Assembly: GCA_030157785.1 (NCBI GenBank)
Contig: JAOAUC010000058.1
Span: 1-37,772 of the forward strand
Origin: Zoogloea oleivorans
GTDB taxonomy: Bacteria; Pseudomonadota; Gammaproteobacteria; Burkholderiales; Rhodocyclaceae
Direction: 5' to 3'
Length of the DNA stretch: 37,772 nucleotides
This document shows positions 1-7,446 of this stretch, one piece after another. The position numbers were made by a program, and so were the translations under genes. The notes beneath the pieces were generated by a model. It did no database searches, was not told the origin of the DNA, and worked only from the letters and a program-made list of their open reading frames with translations. Within the stretch, counting starts at the first letter, position 1. Every line of letters starts with the position of its first letter.

Positions 1-309
1 CTGCTCGAATCCTGGGGCTGCCGGGTCAGCGCGGCAGCCGCTCCGGAGTTCATTCTGGCCACCCTCGACGACACCACCAGGCCGGACATCATCGTCTGCG
101 ACTACCAGAGTGGCGGCTCGGTGGATGGCCTGGCCATCATCCAGCTCCTGCGCGAACATTTCGGCAAGCAGATACCGGCCATCATCCTCAGTGGCGACAC
201 CTCCGCCACCGTCGCCGAGGCCGCCAGGGAAGCCGGCATTCCGCTCCTCCACAAGCCCGTGCGCCCGGCCAAACTGCGCGCCCTGCTGCAGCGCAAAACC
301 CAAGTCTGA
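1..309 (+). CDS. Response-regulator receiver domain, C-terminal part (partial gene)
   Basis: The reading frame is open from base 1, so the gene begins outside the window; 102 residues remain. They form the second half of a CheY-like receiver domain: a hydrophobic strand ending in VCDY with the probable phospho-acceptor Asp at residue 34 of the fragment, a GLAII helix, the AIILSGD strand with the Ser that replaces the usual switch Ser/Thr, and the LLHKPV motif with the conserved Lys and cis-Pro. The protein stops about 15 residues after the domain, so no output domain follows. This fits the C-terminal receiver of a hybrid histidine kinase or a single-domain regulator; the missing 5' part decides which. 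It ends 66 bp before phaM. Confidence 0.85.
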   Translation: MLESWGCRVSAAAAPEFILATLDDTTRPDIIVCDYQSGGSVDGLAIIQLLREHFGKQIPAIILSGDTSATVAEAAREAGIPLLHKPVRPAKLRALLQRKTQV

Positions 310-375
310 TGCAGGCCTGCGGAGCTTCGGTTACTATCAGGCGGTGAATGTCACATCCAGATCAGGGGGAGAAAA

Positions 376-795
376 ATGAGCACTGAAAACAAGGCGCAGG
401 ATCCGATGGAATTCATGCGTGGCATGTGGAGCAAGATGGGCTTCAGCCTGCCCGGCATGGTTACCCCAACCCTCGATGTGGAAGAGCTCGACAAGCGCAT
501 CGCCGACATGAAGGCGGTCGAAAACTGGCTCAAGATGAACCTCAGCTCCCTGCAGATGGCCACCCAGGCCCTCGAAATGCAGCGTGCCACCATCGCCACC
601 ATGCAGGCCATGAGCAAGATCGTCTCCGAAGGCGGCAAGCCGCCCGAAGTCGAAGTGCCCCAGCCCAACCCCTTCGGCAACACCATGTGGCCGTGGACCC
701 TGATGCAGAATGCCGCCGAGCAAGCCAAGGCCCAGGCCGACGCGGCGCCGGCACCTGCAGCCCCCGCCAAGGGCAAGGCCAAGGACAGCAAGTAA
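376..795 (+). CDS. phaM: PhaM-like polyhydroxybutyrate granule-associated protein
   Basis: 139 residues, preceded by a GGGGAGA Shine-Dalgarno sequence at good spacing. The N-terminal part (about residues 8-40) contains the FMRGMWSKMG...PGMVTPTLDVEELDKRI block typical of PhaM, followed by a helical, Met/Gln-rich segment likely to form a coiled coil (about 45-80) and an Ala/Pro/Lys-rich tail (about 118-139) resembling histone H1 and PhaF tails. In Ralstonia-type bacteria PhaM activates the PHB synthase PhaC and anchors granules to the nucleoid through such a basic tail. The family call rests on remembered sequence similarity; function in this organism is inferred. It is transcribed alone and converges on the AEC permease gene. 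Confidence 0.8.
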   Translation: MSTENKAQDPMEFMRGMWSKMGFSLPGMVTPTLDVEELDKRIADMKAVENWLKMNLSSLQMATQALEMQRATIATMQAMSKIVSEGGKPPEVEVPQPNPFGNTMWPWTLMQNAAEQAKAQADAAPAPAAPAKGKAKDSK

Positions 796-804
796 GCCCG
801 CCCC

Positions 805-827
805 GGGGGCCGGCCTTCACGGCCCCC
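805..827. terminator. GC-rich hairpin between convergent genes
   Basis: An 8-bp perfect stem, GGGGGCCG pairing with CGGCCCCC, encloses a 7-nt loop between the phaM stop and the end of the convergent AEC permease gene (the permease stop codon lies in the loop). There is no T-tract on either strand, so it may be a weak bidirectional terminator or only a transcript-end stabiliser. Confidence 0.4.
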
Positions 828-1722
828 AGCGCATCAGGGCTGCCAGCCAGCCCGTCAGCGTGACTGCCGCAGCCACCGTGGTCGCAGAAATCAGCCAGGC
901 CACGCCGGGGCCGTCTCCGCCCATGCGCATGGCCAGAATATAGGCCGACGAGGCGCTCGGCAGCGCCGCAAACAGCACGGCCGTTGCAAATATCACTCCG
1001 GTCAGCCCGAACAGCGTCGCCAAACTCCAGGCGATGGCCGGCAGCACGAGCAGCTTCAGCGCGCACAGATAGATCGCCCCTGCTCGCCCTTCCAGTTTGT
1101 CGCCGCCACGCAGGGCCGCACCCACGGCCAGCAGGCCGAGGGTCACCGCCGCATCCGCCAGCCGCTGCAAAAAGGGAAGCACCGGCTCGGGCAGCGTCGC
1201 CCCCGCCAGGTTGAAAGCCATGCCGGCCAGCGTTGCAATGATCAGCGGATTGCGCGACAACTCCCGCCACAGCCGCCCCTGCCCGTGGTGCGCCAGCAGG
1301 CCCACTGCCGCCATGTTGGCAAAGGGCACCATCGCCCCACACAGGGCGCCCATGGTGGCCACGCCGGTGGCTCCCGCCACTTTGCCGGCCACCGCGATGC
1401 CAATGTAGGTGTTGAAGCGATAGGCGCATTGCACCCGTGAGGCAAAGGCCATCGGTCCCAGGCCCATCAGTGGCCTGCCGAGCAAGGCCAGCACGAAGCC
1501 GCTCGCCATGCAGAGCAAGCCGACCGCGAACAACGGCGCCATGGCCGACACATCGATATTCGCCCGGGCCAGCGCATTGAAGAGCAAGGCCGGAAACAGC
1601 ACGAAGTACACCAGCTTTTCGACACCGCTCCAGAAACCCTCGGCCAGCCCGAAATAACGCCGCAAAACCACGCCGAGGCCAATCAGCGCAAAGTCGGGCA
1701 GCAGGAGCAGGAAACTCTGCAT
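817..1722 (-). CDS. AEC-family (auxin efflux carrier) permease
   Basis: 301 residues, almost entirely hydrophobic, with about ten predicted membrane segments in the AEC arrangement. The N-terminal half has the family's typical run, an early PDFALIGLGVVLRR segment and then the KLVYFVLFPALLFNALA helix, and the C-terminal half repeats it with NPLIIATLAGMAFNLAGA. Members export or import small organic acids such as malonate or malate, or auxin; the substrate here cannot be read from sequence. The start is 18 bp downstream of the anti-sigma stop and has only a weak GGA ribosome site, so it is probably translated from the same message as the sigma/anti-sigma pair. That placement suggests, as inference, that the permease belongs to the ECF regulon. 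Confidence 0.85.
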   Translation of the reverse strand: MQSFLLLLPDFALIGLGVVLRRYFGLAEGFWSGVEKLVYFVLFPALLFNALARANIDVSAMAPLFAVGLLCMASGFVLALLGRPLMGLGPMAFASRVQCAYRFNTYIGIAVAGKVAGATGVATMGALCGAMVPFANMAAVGLLAHHGQGRLWRELSRNPLIIATLAGMAFNLAGATLPEPVLPFLQRLADAAVTLGLLAVGAALRGGDKLEGRAGAIYLCALKLLVLPAIAWSLATLFGLTGVIFATAVLFAALPSASSAYILAMRMGGDGPGVAWLISATTVAAAVTLTGWLAALMRWGP

Positions 1723-1740
1723 GGCGTCCGGCAGGCCCGG

Positions 1741-2478
1741 CTACATGATGACCTGCACCGCGCGGCCGATGTAACGGATCGGGCCGGTGGGCTTGCCGGT
1801 GGGCGAGCCTGTACGCGGTTCGAGGGTCAACTCGAAGAGCTGGTTGGGTTTCACGGCCGGGAGCTTGTCCACCGGCACCTTCATGCTCTGGCCGGGCGTG
1901 ACCAGGCCCAGCGAGACCGGCCCGCTCCAGCCCTCCGCCTTGGTCCAGAACTGCAGGGCCTTGTCGGCAGGCACCTCCATCACCCCCAGCGGAATCAGCT
2001 CGATCTGCCGGGACGCGCTGGCCTGCACCACCCAGCCGGGCGCCTTGTCGTCGGGAGCCACCAGCACCACCATGAAGCGGGTGGCGGGCGGCGGGTCCAT
2101 GGTCCGTTCAACCAGTACCGCCGCCAGGATCACGGCGGTGGCAAAGCCGCCGGCAGTGAGGCCGCGCCACAGGCCCAGGCTGCGCCAGTCCCGCCACCAG
2201 GGCTTGGGCTGGATCACCCGGCGCGCCGGCACCGCAAGGGCGTCAATACTGCGCGCAATGCGCTTCCACAGACGGGGCGAAGGCACCACCGGCTCGGCGA
2301 GGGAAGCCAACGGCAACAGGCGCTCCCCCCAGGCAAGCACCGCCGCCTGCAGATCGGCCTCCGTGGCGAGGCGCAGTTCGACAGCCCGGCGCTGTTCCGC
2401 CGTGAGGGTGCCAAGCACGTATTCGCCGGCCAGTTCGTGGATGTCGGGCGGCATGCCGGCCTGTGGCTCGGTGTTCAT
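1741..2478 (-). CDS. RskA-like anti-sigma factor, single-pass membrane protein
   Basis: 245 residues from the ATG at 2478, which overlaps the sigma-factor stop by 4 bp (ATGA). A longer upstream frame exists but runs inside the sigma gene. Residues about 10-75 form a helical anti-sigma domain beginning IHELAGEYVLGTL, without the His/Cys zinc ligands of ZAS-type factors. One membrane segment follows around 105-125 (GGFATAVILAAVLV). The periplasmic C-terminal half is the RskA domain, with its late motif SPTGKPTGPI. The family holds its cognate ECF sigma factor at the membrane and releases it after regulated cleavage. The overlap with the sigma gene gives equimolar translation. The inducing signal is not visible. 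Confidence 0.88.
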   Translation of the reverse strand: MNTEPQAGMPPDIHELAGEYVLGTLTAEQRRAVELRLATEADLQAAVLAWGERLLPLASLAEPVVPSPRLWKRIARSIDALAVPARRVIQPKPWWRDWRSLGLWRGLTAGGFATAVILAAVLVERTMDPPPATRFMVVLVAPDDKAPGWVVQASASRQIELIPLGVMEVPADKALQFWTKAEGWSGPVSLGLVTPGQSMKVPVDKLPAVKPNQLFELTLEPRTGSPTGKPTGPIRYIGRAVQVIM

Positions 2479-3071
2479 GCCATGCACTCCCGCAGCGCAG
2501 CCAGGCTGCGTTTTATCCAGGCCTTCACCGTCCCCAGCGGCGCATCGAGTTGCCGGGCGATCTCTCCGTGGGAAAAGCCATCCACGTAAGCGTGGAGGAT
2601 GCAGTTGCGGCGCACCGGCTCCAGTTGCTGCAGGCAATGCTCAATGCGCCCGGCGCTGGCCTGCCAGGCAAAGGCGTCGGCCATGTCATGCCAGGCGTCA
2701 ACGGAGGCCCGGGCATCGAGGGCGGCAGCGGTGTCCTCATCGACGCCCACCTCGCGGCTACCGTCGCGCATGGCATTGAGGGCCAGGTTGCGGGTCACGC
2801 TGTAGATCCAGCCCCGGGCCGAGCCCCGCGTCGGGTCGAAACTGGCGGCACGGGTCCAGATATTGACGCAGGCGTCGTGCACGATGTCCTCGGCCAGGGC
2901 CCGGTCACGCACGATGCGCTGCACCACGCCGAGCAGGCGCGCGCCCTCCCGCTCGTAGAGTCCTTGCATGGCGGCGTGCTCGCCGGCCGCACAGGCGGCC
3001 AGGGTGGCCTCGTAGTCGAATTCGTTCAGGGCGGATAACACGAAAATGGGTCGGCGGCGCGGAGCCGTCAT
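2475..3071 (-). CDS. ECF (extracytoplasmic function) RNA polymerase sigma factor
   Basis: 198 residues from the ATG at 3071 (MTAPRR...); the open frame extends upstream only across the preceding lipoprotein gene in a different frame. Region 2 lies at about residues 35-100, with AEDIVHDACVNIW and the FDPTRGSARGWIYSVTRN segment, and region 4 is a helix-turn-helix at about 145-195 with HGEIARQLDAPLGTVKAWIKRSL. This is the SigK/RpoE-type architecture paired with RskA anti-sigma factors. It lies between a DUF3455 lipoprotein gene (41 bp upstream) and the overlapping anti-sigma gene, and probably transcribes its own operon. Confidence 0.93.
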   Translation of the reverse strand: MTAPRRRPIFVLSALNEFDYEATLAACAAGEHAAMQGLYEREGARLLGVVQRIVRDRALAEDIVHDACVNIWTRAASFDPTRGSARGWIYSVTRNLALNAMRDGSREVGVDEDTAAALDARASVDAWHDMADAFAWQASAGRIEHCLQQLEPVRRNCILHAYVDGFSHGEIARQLDAPLGTVKAWIKRSLAALRECMA

Positions 3072-3112
3072 GTTACCCGAGGCCCGCACGGCGGCGGGCC
3101 TCACTCCAGCGC

Positions 3113-3676
3113 TTAGCGCGCCTTCCAGAAAATGTAGTCGGCCTGGTAAGCCACCGTCTCGCGCTTGCCCTTGAGGGCCGCGGAACATTCCGCGGCCGGC
3201 GCCACGCCCCCCTTCAGGGCCACCCGCTGAATGTAGCTGACACCGCTCATCGCACCACTGCCCATGGCCGGATTGGCCTTGACGAGCTGGTAGGGCAGAT
3301 TGCCGGCACCGGAGGGGGCCACCGCCAGCTGGGTGCCGGTCAACTTTGAACCATCCAGGGCTTCCCAGGTGGCGGGCGGGCCGTAGTAGCTGCCCACCGG
3401 CGTGCCGCTGCGATCCTTCAGCAGCGCCTTCGGGCCGACGAAGACCCATTCGGTCTGGCCGGGCGCATTCGCCTTGTCGCGGCACTCGTAGGTAATCTCG
3501 CCGCTGCCGACGGTTTCCCAGGCAATCTTGTGACCGGCCGGCACCTTGACAGGGTCGGGCAGGTTGTCCTGGCTGAAGCCGGCAGTCATGGAAGTCATCG
3601 AGCTGCAGGCCGCCAGCAGACCGGCACCAGCGAGCAGAACGAAGCGGGAAGCGAGGGAGGTCGGGGTGGTTTTCAT
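3113..3676 (-). CDS. DUF3455-family lipoprotein, first gene of the ECF operon
   Basis: 187 residues. The ATG at 3676 was chosen over one at 3739 because it follows CGGAGAA at ideal spacing and begins a proper lipoprotein signal peptide, with lipobox LLAAC ending at Cys24. The mature part matches my recollection of DUF3455: a GSGEITYEC strand, then WVFVGPKALLKD, then GTPVGSYYGPPATWEA, and a C-terminal YQADYIFWKAR. Members are of unknown biochemical function and recur next to ECF sigma genes. It heads the sigma operon and may be its main output or part of its signal sensing. The membrane in which it sits is not determined by sequence alone. Confidence 0.8.
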   Translation of the reverse strand: MKTTPTSLASRFVLLAGAGLLAACSSMTSMTAGFSQDNLPDPVKVPAGHKIAWETVGSGEITYECRDKANAPGQTEWVFVGPKALLKDRSGTPVGSYYGPPATWEALDGSKLTGTQLAVAPSGAGNLPYQLVKANPAMGSGAMSGVSYIQRVALKGGVAPAAECSAALKGKRETVAYQADYIFWKAR

Positions 3677-3736
3677 GATGATTCTCCGGGGGCTTATGGG
3701 TTGATGAATCGATGCAGCTTTTCGTGCTGCTTCTTT

Positions 3737-3766
3737 CACTACCCGCCAGCCCCGGCTTTGGATGCA
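3737..3766 (-). promoter_or_regulatory. Candidate ECF-type promoter upstream of the DUF3455/sigma operon
   Basis: On the minus strand TGCATCC (3766-3760) is followed after 17 nt by GTAGTG (3742-3737). GTAGTG occurs a second time at 3770-3765, overlapping the first box. The spacing suits an ECF promoter, and autoregulation is usual for such operons, but the boxes match no consensus I can name with certainty. A small hairpin (GCAGC/GCTGC, 3714-3730) lies just downstream in the leader. Confidence 0.25.
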
Positions 3767-3774
3767 CTACCCCG

Positions 3775-3802
3775 AAAAAAAAAGCGCCGGGGGGCCGGCG
3801 CT
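3775..3802 (-). terminator. Intrinsic terminator of the acyl-CoA ligase/liv operon
   Basis: Read on the minus strand, AGCGCCGG-CCCC-CCGGCGCT forms an 8-bp perfect stem with a 4-nt loop, followed directly by nine T residues (the A run at 3775-3783). It lies 33 bp after the stop of the phenylacetate-CoA-ligase-like gene and ends the long operon before the ECF operon promoter. Confidence 0.92.
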
Positions 3803-3834
3803 GTCAAAACACATCACTCCTGAAGTGAAACCGT

Positions 3835-5070
3835 TTATTCGTACTTGCGGATGTCGTCGATGACCTTGCCGTCGTTGGCCAGGCTGCCCGGGGCGCAGAA
3901 GTTCACCTCGCCGCGCAGCTTGGTCAGATCGCGGATCGACGTGGCGATGGCCTCGGCGAGCCCCTCCACCGGTGCGGCCAGTTCGCAATGCAGGGTCATG
4001 CGGTCGTTGTGGTCCGGGTTGTCCACCACCAGCCGGCCACGGCCCACATCCGGATGGCGCTTGAGCACCGCTGCAACCTGGCCGGGATGGACGAACATGC
4101 CCTTGACCTTGGTGGTCTGGTCGGCCCGCCCCAGCCAGCCCTTGATGCGGGTGTTGCTGCGGCCGCAGGGCGAAGCGCCGGGCAGAACCGCCGACAGATC
4201 GCCGGTGCCAAAGCGGATCAGCGGGTAATCGGGGTTGAAGCTGGTCACCACCACCTCGCCCACCTCGCCGGGCGCCACCGGCTCGCCGGTGCCTGGGCGC
4301 ACGATTTCCAGCAGGATGTCCTCATCCAGCACCAGCCCTTCGCGGGCCGGGGTTTCGAAGGCAATCAGGCCGATGTCGGCGGTGGCGTAAGCCTGGTAGG
4401 CCTGGATGCCGCGGGCCGCCAAAGCCTCCCGCTGGCTGGGCGGAAAGGCCTCGCCCGACACAAAGGCCTTCGTGAGGCTGTCGATCTTCACCCCCAGCTC
4501 GTCGGCCTTGTCGAGAATGATGCGCAGGAAGGACGGCGTGCCGGCGTAGGCGTCCGGGCGCAGGTCGAGCATCGCCGCCACCTGCATTTCGGTCTGCCCG
4601 ACGCCCGCCGGAAACACCGTGCAGCCCAGTGCGTGGGCCGCCGTTTCCATCATCGAACCGGCCGGCGTGAAGTGATACGAGAAGGTGTTGTGCACCAGGT
4701 CGCCGGAGCGAAAGCCGGCGGCAAAGAAGGCCCGGGCCAGCCGCCAGTAGTCGCGCCGAGCCCCTTCCGGCTCGTAGATCGGGCCCGGCGAGGCGAACAC
4801 CCGCGCGCAGGCCGCCCCCCACTTCACCGCCGCCAGCCCGCCAAAGGGCCGCGCCGCTTTCTGCAGCTCGGCCAGTTCGGACTTGCGGATCACCGGCAGG
4901 GTGGCGAGAGCTTCGCGGGTGGTAATGGTGGCCGGATCAATGTCCTTCAGCAGCGCAGCGAAGGCCGGGGCATGGGCCCGTGCATGGGCGATCTGGTCCG
5001 GCAGGCGCGCCAGCAGGTCGCGCTCGCGAACAGCGGGATCGCGGGTTTCACGGGCGTCGTAATAGTTCAT
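3835..5070 (-). CDS. Phenylacetate-CoA-ligase-like AMP-binding protein with altered ATP loop
   Basis: 411 residues, start supported by GGAGAA at the right distance. Overall architecture follows PaaK (about 430 residues): an N-terminal RLPDQIAHARAHAPAF helix, a central adenylate-forming core with AGTPSFL (about 177-183), YATADIGLIAFE in the position of the acetyl-adenylate motif, a RFGTGDLS hinge motif and a C-terminal domain ending GKVIDDIRKYE, whose Lys can serve as catalytic lysine. The striking difference is at residues 93-101: where PaaK has the ATP-gripping loop SSGTTGKP, this protein reads ASPGPIYEP. It therefore belongs to a divergent subgroup and need not catalyse CoA ligation by the standard route. 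It is the last gene of the liv operon, 51 bp after livF. Confidence 0.82.
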   Translation of the reverse strand: MNYYDARETRDPAVRERDLLARLPDQIAHARAHAPAFAALLKDIDPATITTREALATLPVIRKSELAELQKAARPFGGLAAVKWGAACARVFASPGPIYEPEGARRDYWRLARAFFAAGFRSGDLVHNTFSYHFTPAGSMMETAAHALGCTVFPAGVGQTEMQVAAMLDLRPDAYAGTPSFLRIILDKADELGVKIDSLTKAFVSGEAFPPSQREALAARGIQAYQAYATADIGLIAFETPAREGLVLDEDILLEIVRPGTGEPVAPGEVGEVVVTSFNPDYPLIRFGTGDLSAVLPGASPCGRSNTRIKGWLGRADQTTKVKGMFVHPGQVAAVLKRHPDVGRGRLVVDNPDHNDRMTLHCELAAPVEGLAEAIATSIRDLTKLRGEVNFCAPGSLANDGKVIDDIRKYE

Positions 5071-5121
5071 GTTTTCTCCGCGTTCTGGCTTTTTGTAGGC
5101 CGCAATTCAGTCCGGCAAGGC

Positions 5122-5922
5122 TCACGACAGCCAGCGCTTGCGCCGCCGGTAGTGCTTCACTTCCCGGAAGCTCTTGCGCCCTTCGGTGGACAGCCCGAGG
5201 TAGAACTCCTTCACGTCCTCGTTGGTCCGCAGGTCCTCCGCCTCGCCTTCCATCACCACCCGGCCGTTCTCGAGGATGTAGCCGAAGTCGGCGTAGCGCA
5301 GGGCGACCATGGTGTTCTGTTCGGCGAGGAGGAAGCTGACGTTCTCCTTGCTGTTCAGATCCTTCACGATCTCGAAGATCTCCTCGACGATCTGCGGGGC
5401 GAGGCCCATCGACGGTTCGTCGAGCAGGATCATCTCGGGCTTGGCCATCAGCGCACGGCCGATGGCGCACATCTGCTGCTCGCCGCCCGAGGTGTAGCCG
5501 GCCTGGGAAGTGCGGCGGGTTTTCAGGCGCGGGAAGTAGTTGTAGACCTTCTCCAGGCTGGCCTTCAGCTCGGCGCGGGACTGGCTGCGGGTGTAGGCAC
5601 CGGTAAGCAGGTTTTCCTCGATGGACAGGTGGCCGAAGCAGTGCCGGCCCTCCATCACCTGGATGACCCCCTGCTTCACCAGTTGGGCGGGGGTCAGCTG
5701 GTCGATCCGCTCGCCCTTGAACTCGACACTGCCCTTGGTCACGTCGCCACGTTCGGCGCGCAGCAGGTTGGAAATCGACTTGAGGGTCGTGCTCTTGCCG
5801 GCGCCGTTGGCACCCAGCAGGGCCACGATCTTGCCCTTGGGCACCTGCAGCGACACGCCCTTGAGCACGAGGATGACGTGGTCGTAGATGACCTCGATAT
5901 TGTTGATGCTGAGGTAAGACAT
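5122..5922 (-). CDS. livF: LivF-type ATP-binding subunit of a branched-chain amino acid-type ABC transporter
   Basis: 266 residues from the ATG at 5922, which has AAGGGA about nine bases upstream; an ATG at 5931 is too close to that site. Walker A GANGAGKS is at 37-44, the signature TSGGEQQM at 144-151, Walker B MILLDE at 164-169 and the switch His position is replaced by Gln in LAEQN, as usual for LivF. Length is slightly above LivF's usual 235, with a basic C-terminal tail ending RRRKRWLS. It energises uptake with LivG through the LivH/LivM permease. A REP-type element lies between this gene and the upstream livK. Confidence 0.93.
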   Translation of the reverse strand: MSYLSINNIEVIYDHVILVLKGVSLQVPKGKIVALLGANGAGKSTTLKSISNLLRAERGDVTKGSVEFKGERIDQLTPAQLVKQGVIQVMEGRHCFGHLSIEENLLTGAYTRSQSRAELKASLEKVYNYFPRLKTRRTSQAGYTSGGEQQMCAIGRALMAKPEMILLDEPSMGLAPQIVEEIFEIVKDLNSKENVSFLLAEQNTMVALRYADFGYILENGRVVMEGEAEDLRTNEDVKEFYLGLSTEGRKSFREVKHYRRRKRWLS

Positions 5923-5947
5923 GGCGGCCATTCCCTTGTGGGCGTCT

Positions 5948-6019
5948 TGTAGGGGCGACTTCAGTCGCCCGCCTTTTCGTTGATCAACCACCGCATGGGC
6001 GACTGAAGTCGCCCCTACA
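5948..6019. repeat. REP/BIME-type element, copy 1 (two inverted units)
   Basis: Two inverted copies of a 23-bp unit with core TAGGGGCGACTTCAGTCGCC (5948-5970) and its reverse complement (5997-6019) flank a 26-bp spacer containing the palindrome GTTGATCAAC. The spacer is related, in inverse orientation, to the spacer of copy 3 near 18611-18635, so the whole roughly 72-bp structure is the repeated unit. It lies between livK and livF and would fold into a long hairpin in the mRNA. Confidence 0.93.
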
Positions 6020-6059
6020 GGTCACGCGGGAGCCGACGCCCAGCCGGCTCCCGCCCCGA

Positions 6060-7385
6060 TCAGCTTTCCTTGGAACAGTCGCGGGGCTTGATGCCCTTTT
6101 CCTTGGCGTAGGCGGCGGCCGACTCTTCGATCATGCCGCGCACCAGCGGACGGTCGGACTCCACCCAGTCGGTGATGGCCTTCCACTGGGTGCCGTCCCA
6201 TTGCTGGAACTTCACCTTGCCCGGGCCTTCGTGATCGGCACAGGTGATCTTCAGCGGCGGCATGAAGCCGGTGGCGCCGAGGGCCTTCAGGCGGGCATCG
6301 TCGAGGTTGAGGTTTTCGAGGCCCCAGCGCATCTGCTCGCCGGTGAGGGACTTGCCCTTGCCGAATTTTTCCTGGGCCTTGCGGATGCCTTCGACGGTGA
6401 TGATGCCGTGCACCACGCCGCGGTTGTAATACACCGAGCCGATGCGCGACTTGTCTTCCATGTTGCCCTTGTCCTTGCCGTACACGTGCTTCTTGATGTC
6501 GGCCACGACCGGGTAGTTCGCGCCGGCCACGTTGAAGCCCGCGGCCACGAAGCCCTTGGCTGCGGCACCGGCCGGAACGGTGTCCTCTTCGGCGCCGGAC
6601 CACCACACGCCGATCAGCTTCTCACGCGGGTAGCCGGTCTTGGCGGCCGCCTTGATCGCCGTCGGGTTCATCACGCCCCAGCCCCACAGCACCACGTAGT
6701 CGGGCTTGGCCTGGCGGATCTGCAGCCACTGGGATTGCTGCTCGTTACCCGGATGGGCCACGGCGATCTTGATCACTTCGAAGCCGTGCTTGGCCGCCAG
6801 CTTGTCCATGATCGCGTGGGATTCCTTGCCGTAGGCGGAGTCGTGATAGAGCAGGCCGATCTTTTTGCCCTTCAGCTTGTCCATGCCGCCTTCCTTCTGG
6901 CCCATGTAATTCACGATGGCAGAGGCTTGCGACCAGTAGGTCGTGATCATCGGGAAGACCCACGGGAAGACCCGGCCGTCGGCCGCGTCGGTGCGGCCGT
7001 AGCCGATGGTCACCATCGGGATCTTGTCCTGGGCCACCTTCTCGAGCACCGAGTAGGTAATGCCGGTGGACACGGGCTGGAACAGGGTGTTGCCGGTGCT
7101 GCCCTTCTTCTTGAGACGCTCGTAGCACTCAACGCCGCGGGCGTTGTTGTATTCGGTTTCGCACTCTTCCCAGGTGAGCTTGACGCCATTTACGCCGCCG
7201 TCGCGCTCGTTGATGAGCTGCATGTAGTCGATCCAGCCGCCAAAGATGCCGACGCCGCCCGCCGCGTAGGGGCCGACCCGGTAGCTCGGCAGGCCGATGA
7301 ACTGCTCCTCGGCAGCGCTTGTGACGGAAGAGGCCAGCAGGCCGGCCATGGCCGCGCCCAGCAGAACGGTTTGCTTCAGTTTCAT
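6060..7385 (-). CDS. Periplasmic substrate-binding protein of a Liv-type ABC transporter
   Basis: 441 residues. A Sec signal peptide covers residues 1-25 (hydrophobic TVLLGAAMAGLLASS, cleavage after VTSAA or next to it), preceded by a GGAG ribosome site. The mature protein is a type I periplasmic binding protein of the receptor_lig/Peripla_BP_6 kind, with GGVNGVKLTWEECETEYN near the front, a KKIGLLYHDSAYGKES strand-helix unit at the second lobe and the YVVLWGWGVMNPTAI segment. It is longer than classic LivJ/LivK (about 370). Ligand cannot be read from sequence; the two acyl-CoA ligases of the operon suggest an aromatic or other organic acid rather than leucine. A BIME follows the stop codon and may stabilise this message relative to livF. 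Confidence 0.9.
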   Translation of the reverse strand: MKLKQTVLLGAAMAGLLASSVTSAAEEQFIGLPSYRVGPYAAGGVGIFGGWIDYMQLINERDGGVNGVKLTWEECETEYNNARGVECYERLKKKGSTGNTLFQPVSTGITYSVLEKVAQDKIPMVTIGYGRTDAADGRVFPWVFPMITTYWSQASAIVNYMGQKEGGMDKLKGKKIGLLYHDSAYGKESHAIMDKLAAKHGFEVIKIAVAHPGNEQQSQWLQIRQAKPDYVVLWGWGVMNPTAIKAAAKTGYPREKLIGVWWSGAEEDTVPAGAAAKGFVAAGFNVAGANYPVVADIKKHVYGKDKGNMEDKSRIGSVYYNRGVVHGIITVEGIRKAQEKFGKGKSLTGEQMRWGLENLNLDDARLKALGATGFMPPLKITCADHEGPGKVKFQQWDGTQWKAITDWVESDRPLVRGMIEESAAAYAKEKGIKPRDCSKES

Positions 7386-7446
7386 GTTTTGTCTCCTCTT
7401 GTAGGTATGGGTGCTACACGCGGGGCGGCAAACCGCCGGGCATTTT

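Noticed and set aside
3988..5952. A 654-codon plus-strand frame
   Set aside because: It is antisense to the PaaK-like gene and livF and has the same His/Gln/Leu/Gly-rich shadow composition.
5979..5988. Fnr-type site GTTGATCAAC
   Set aside because: An Fnr box needs TTGAT-N4-ATCAA; this is a compact palindrome within the BIME spacer and lies between livK and livF rather than in a promoter.
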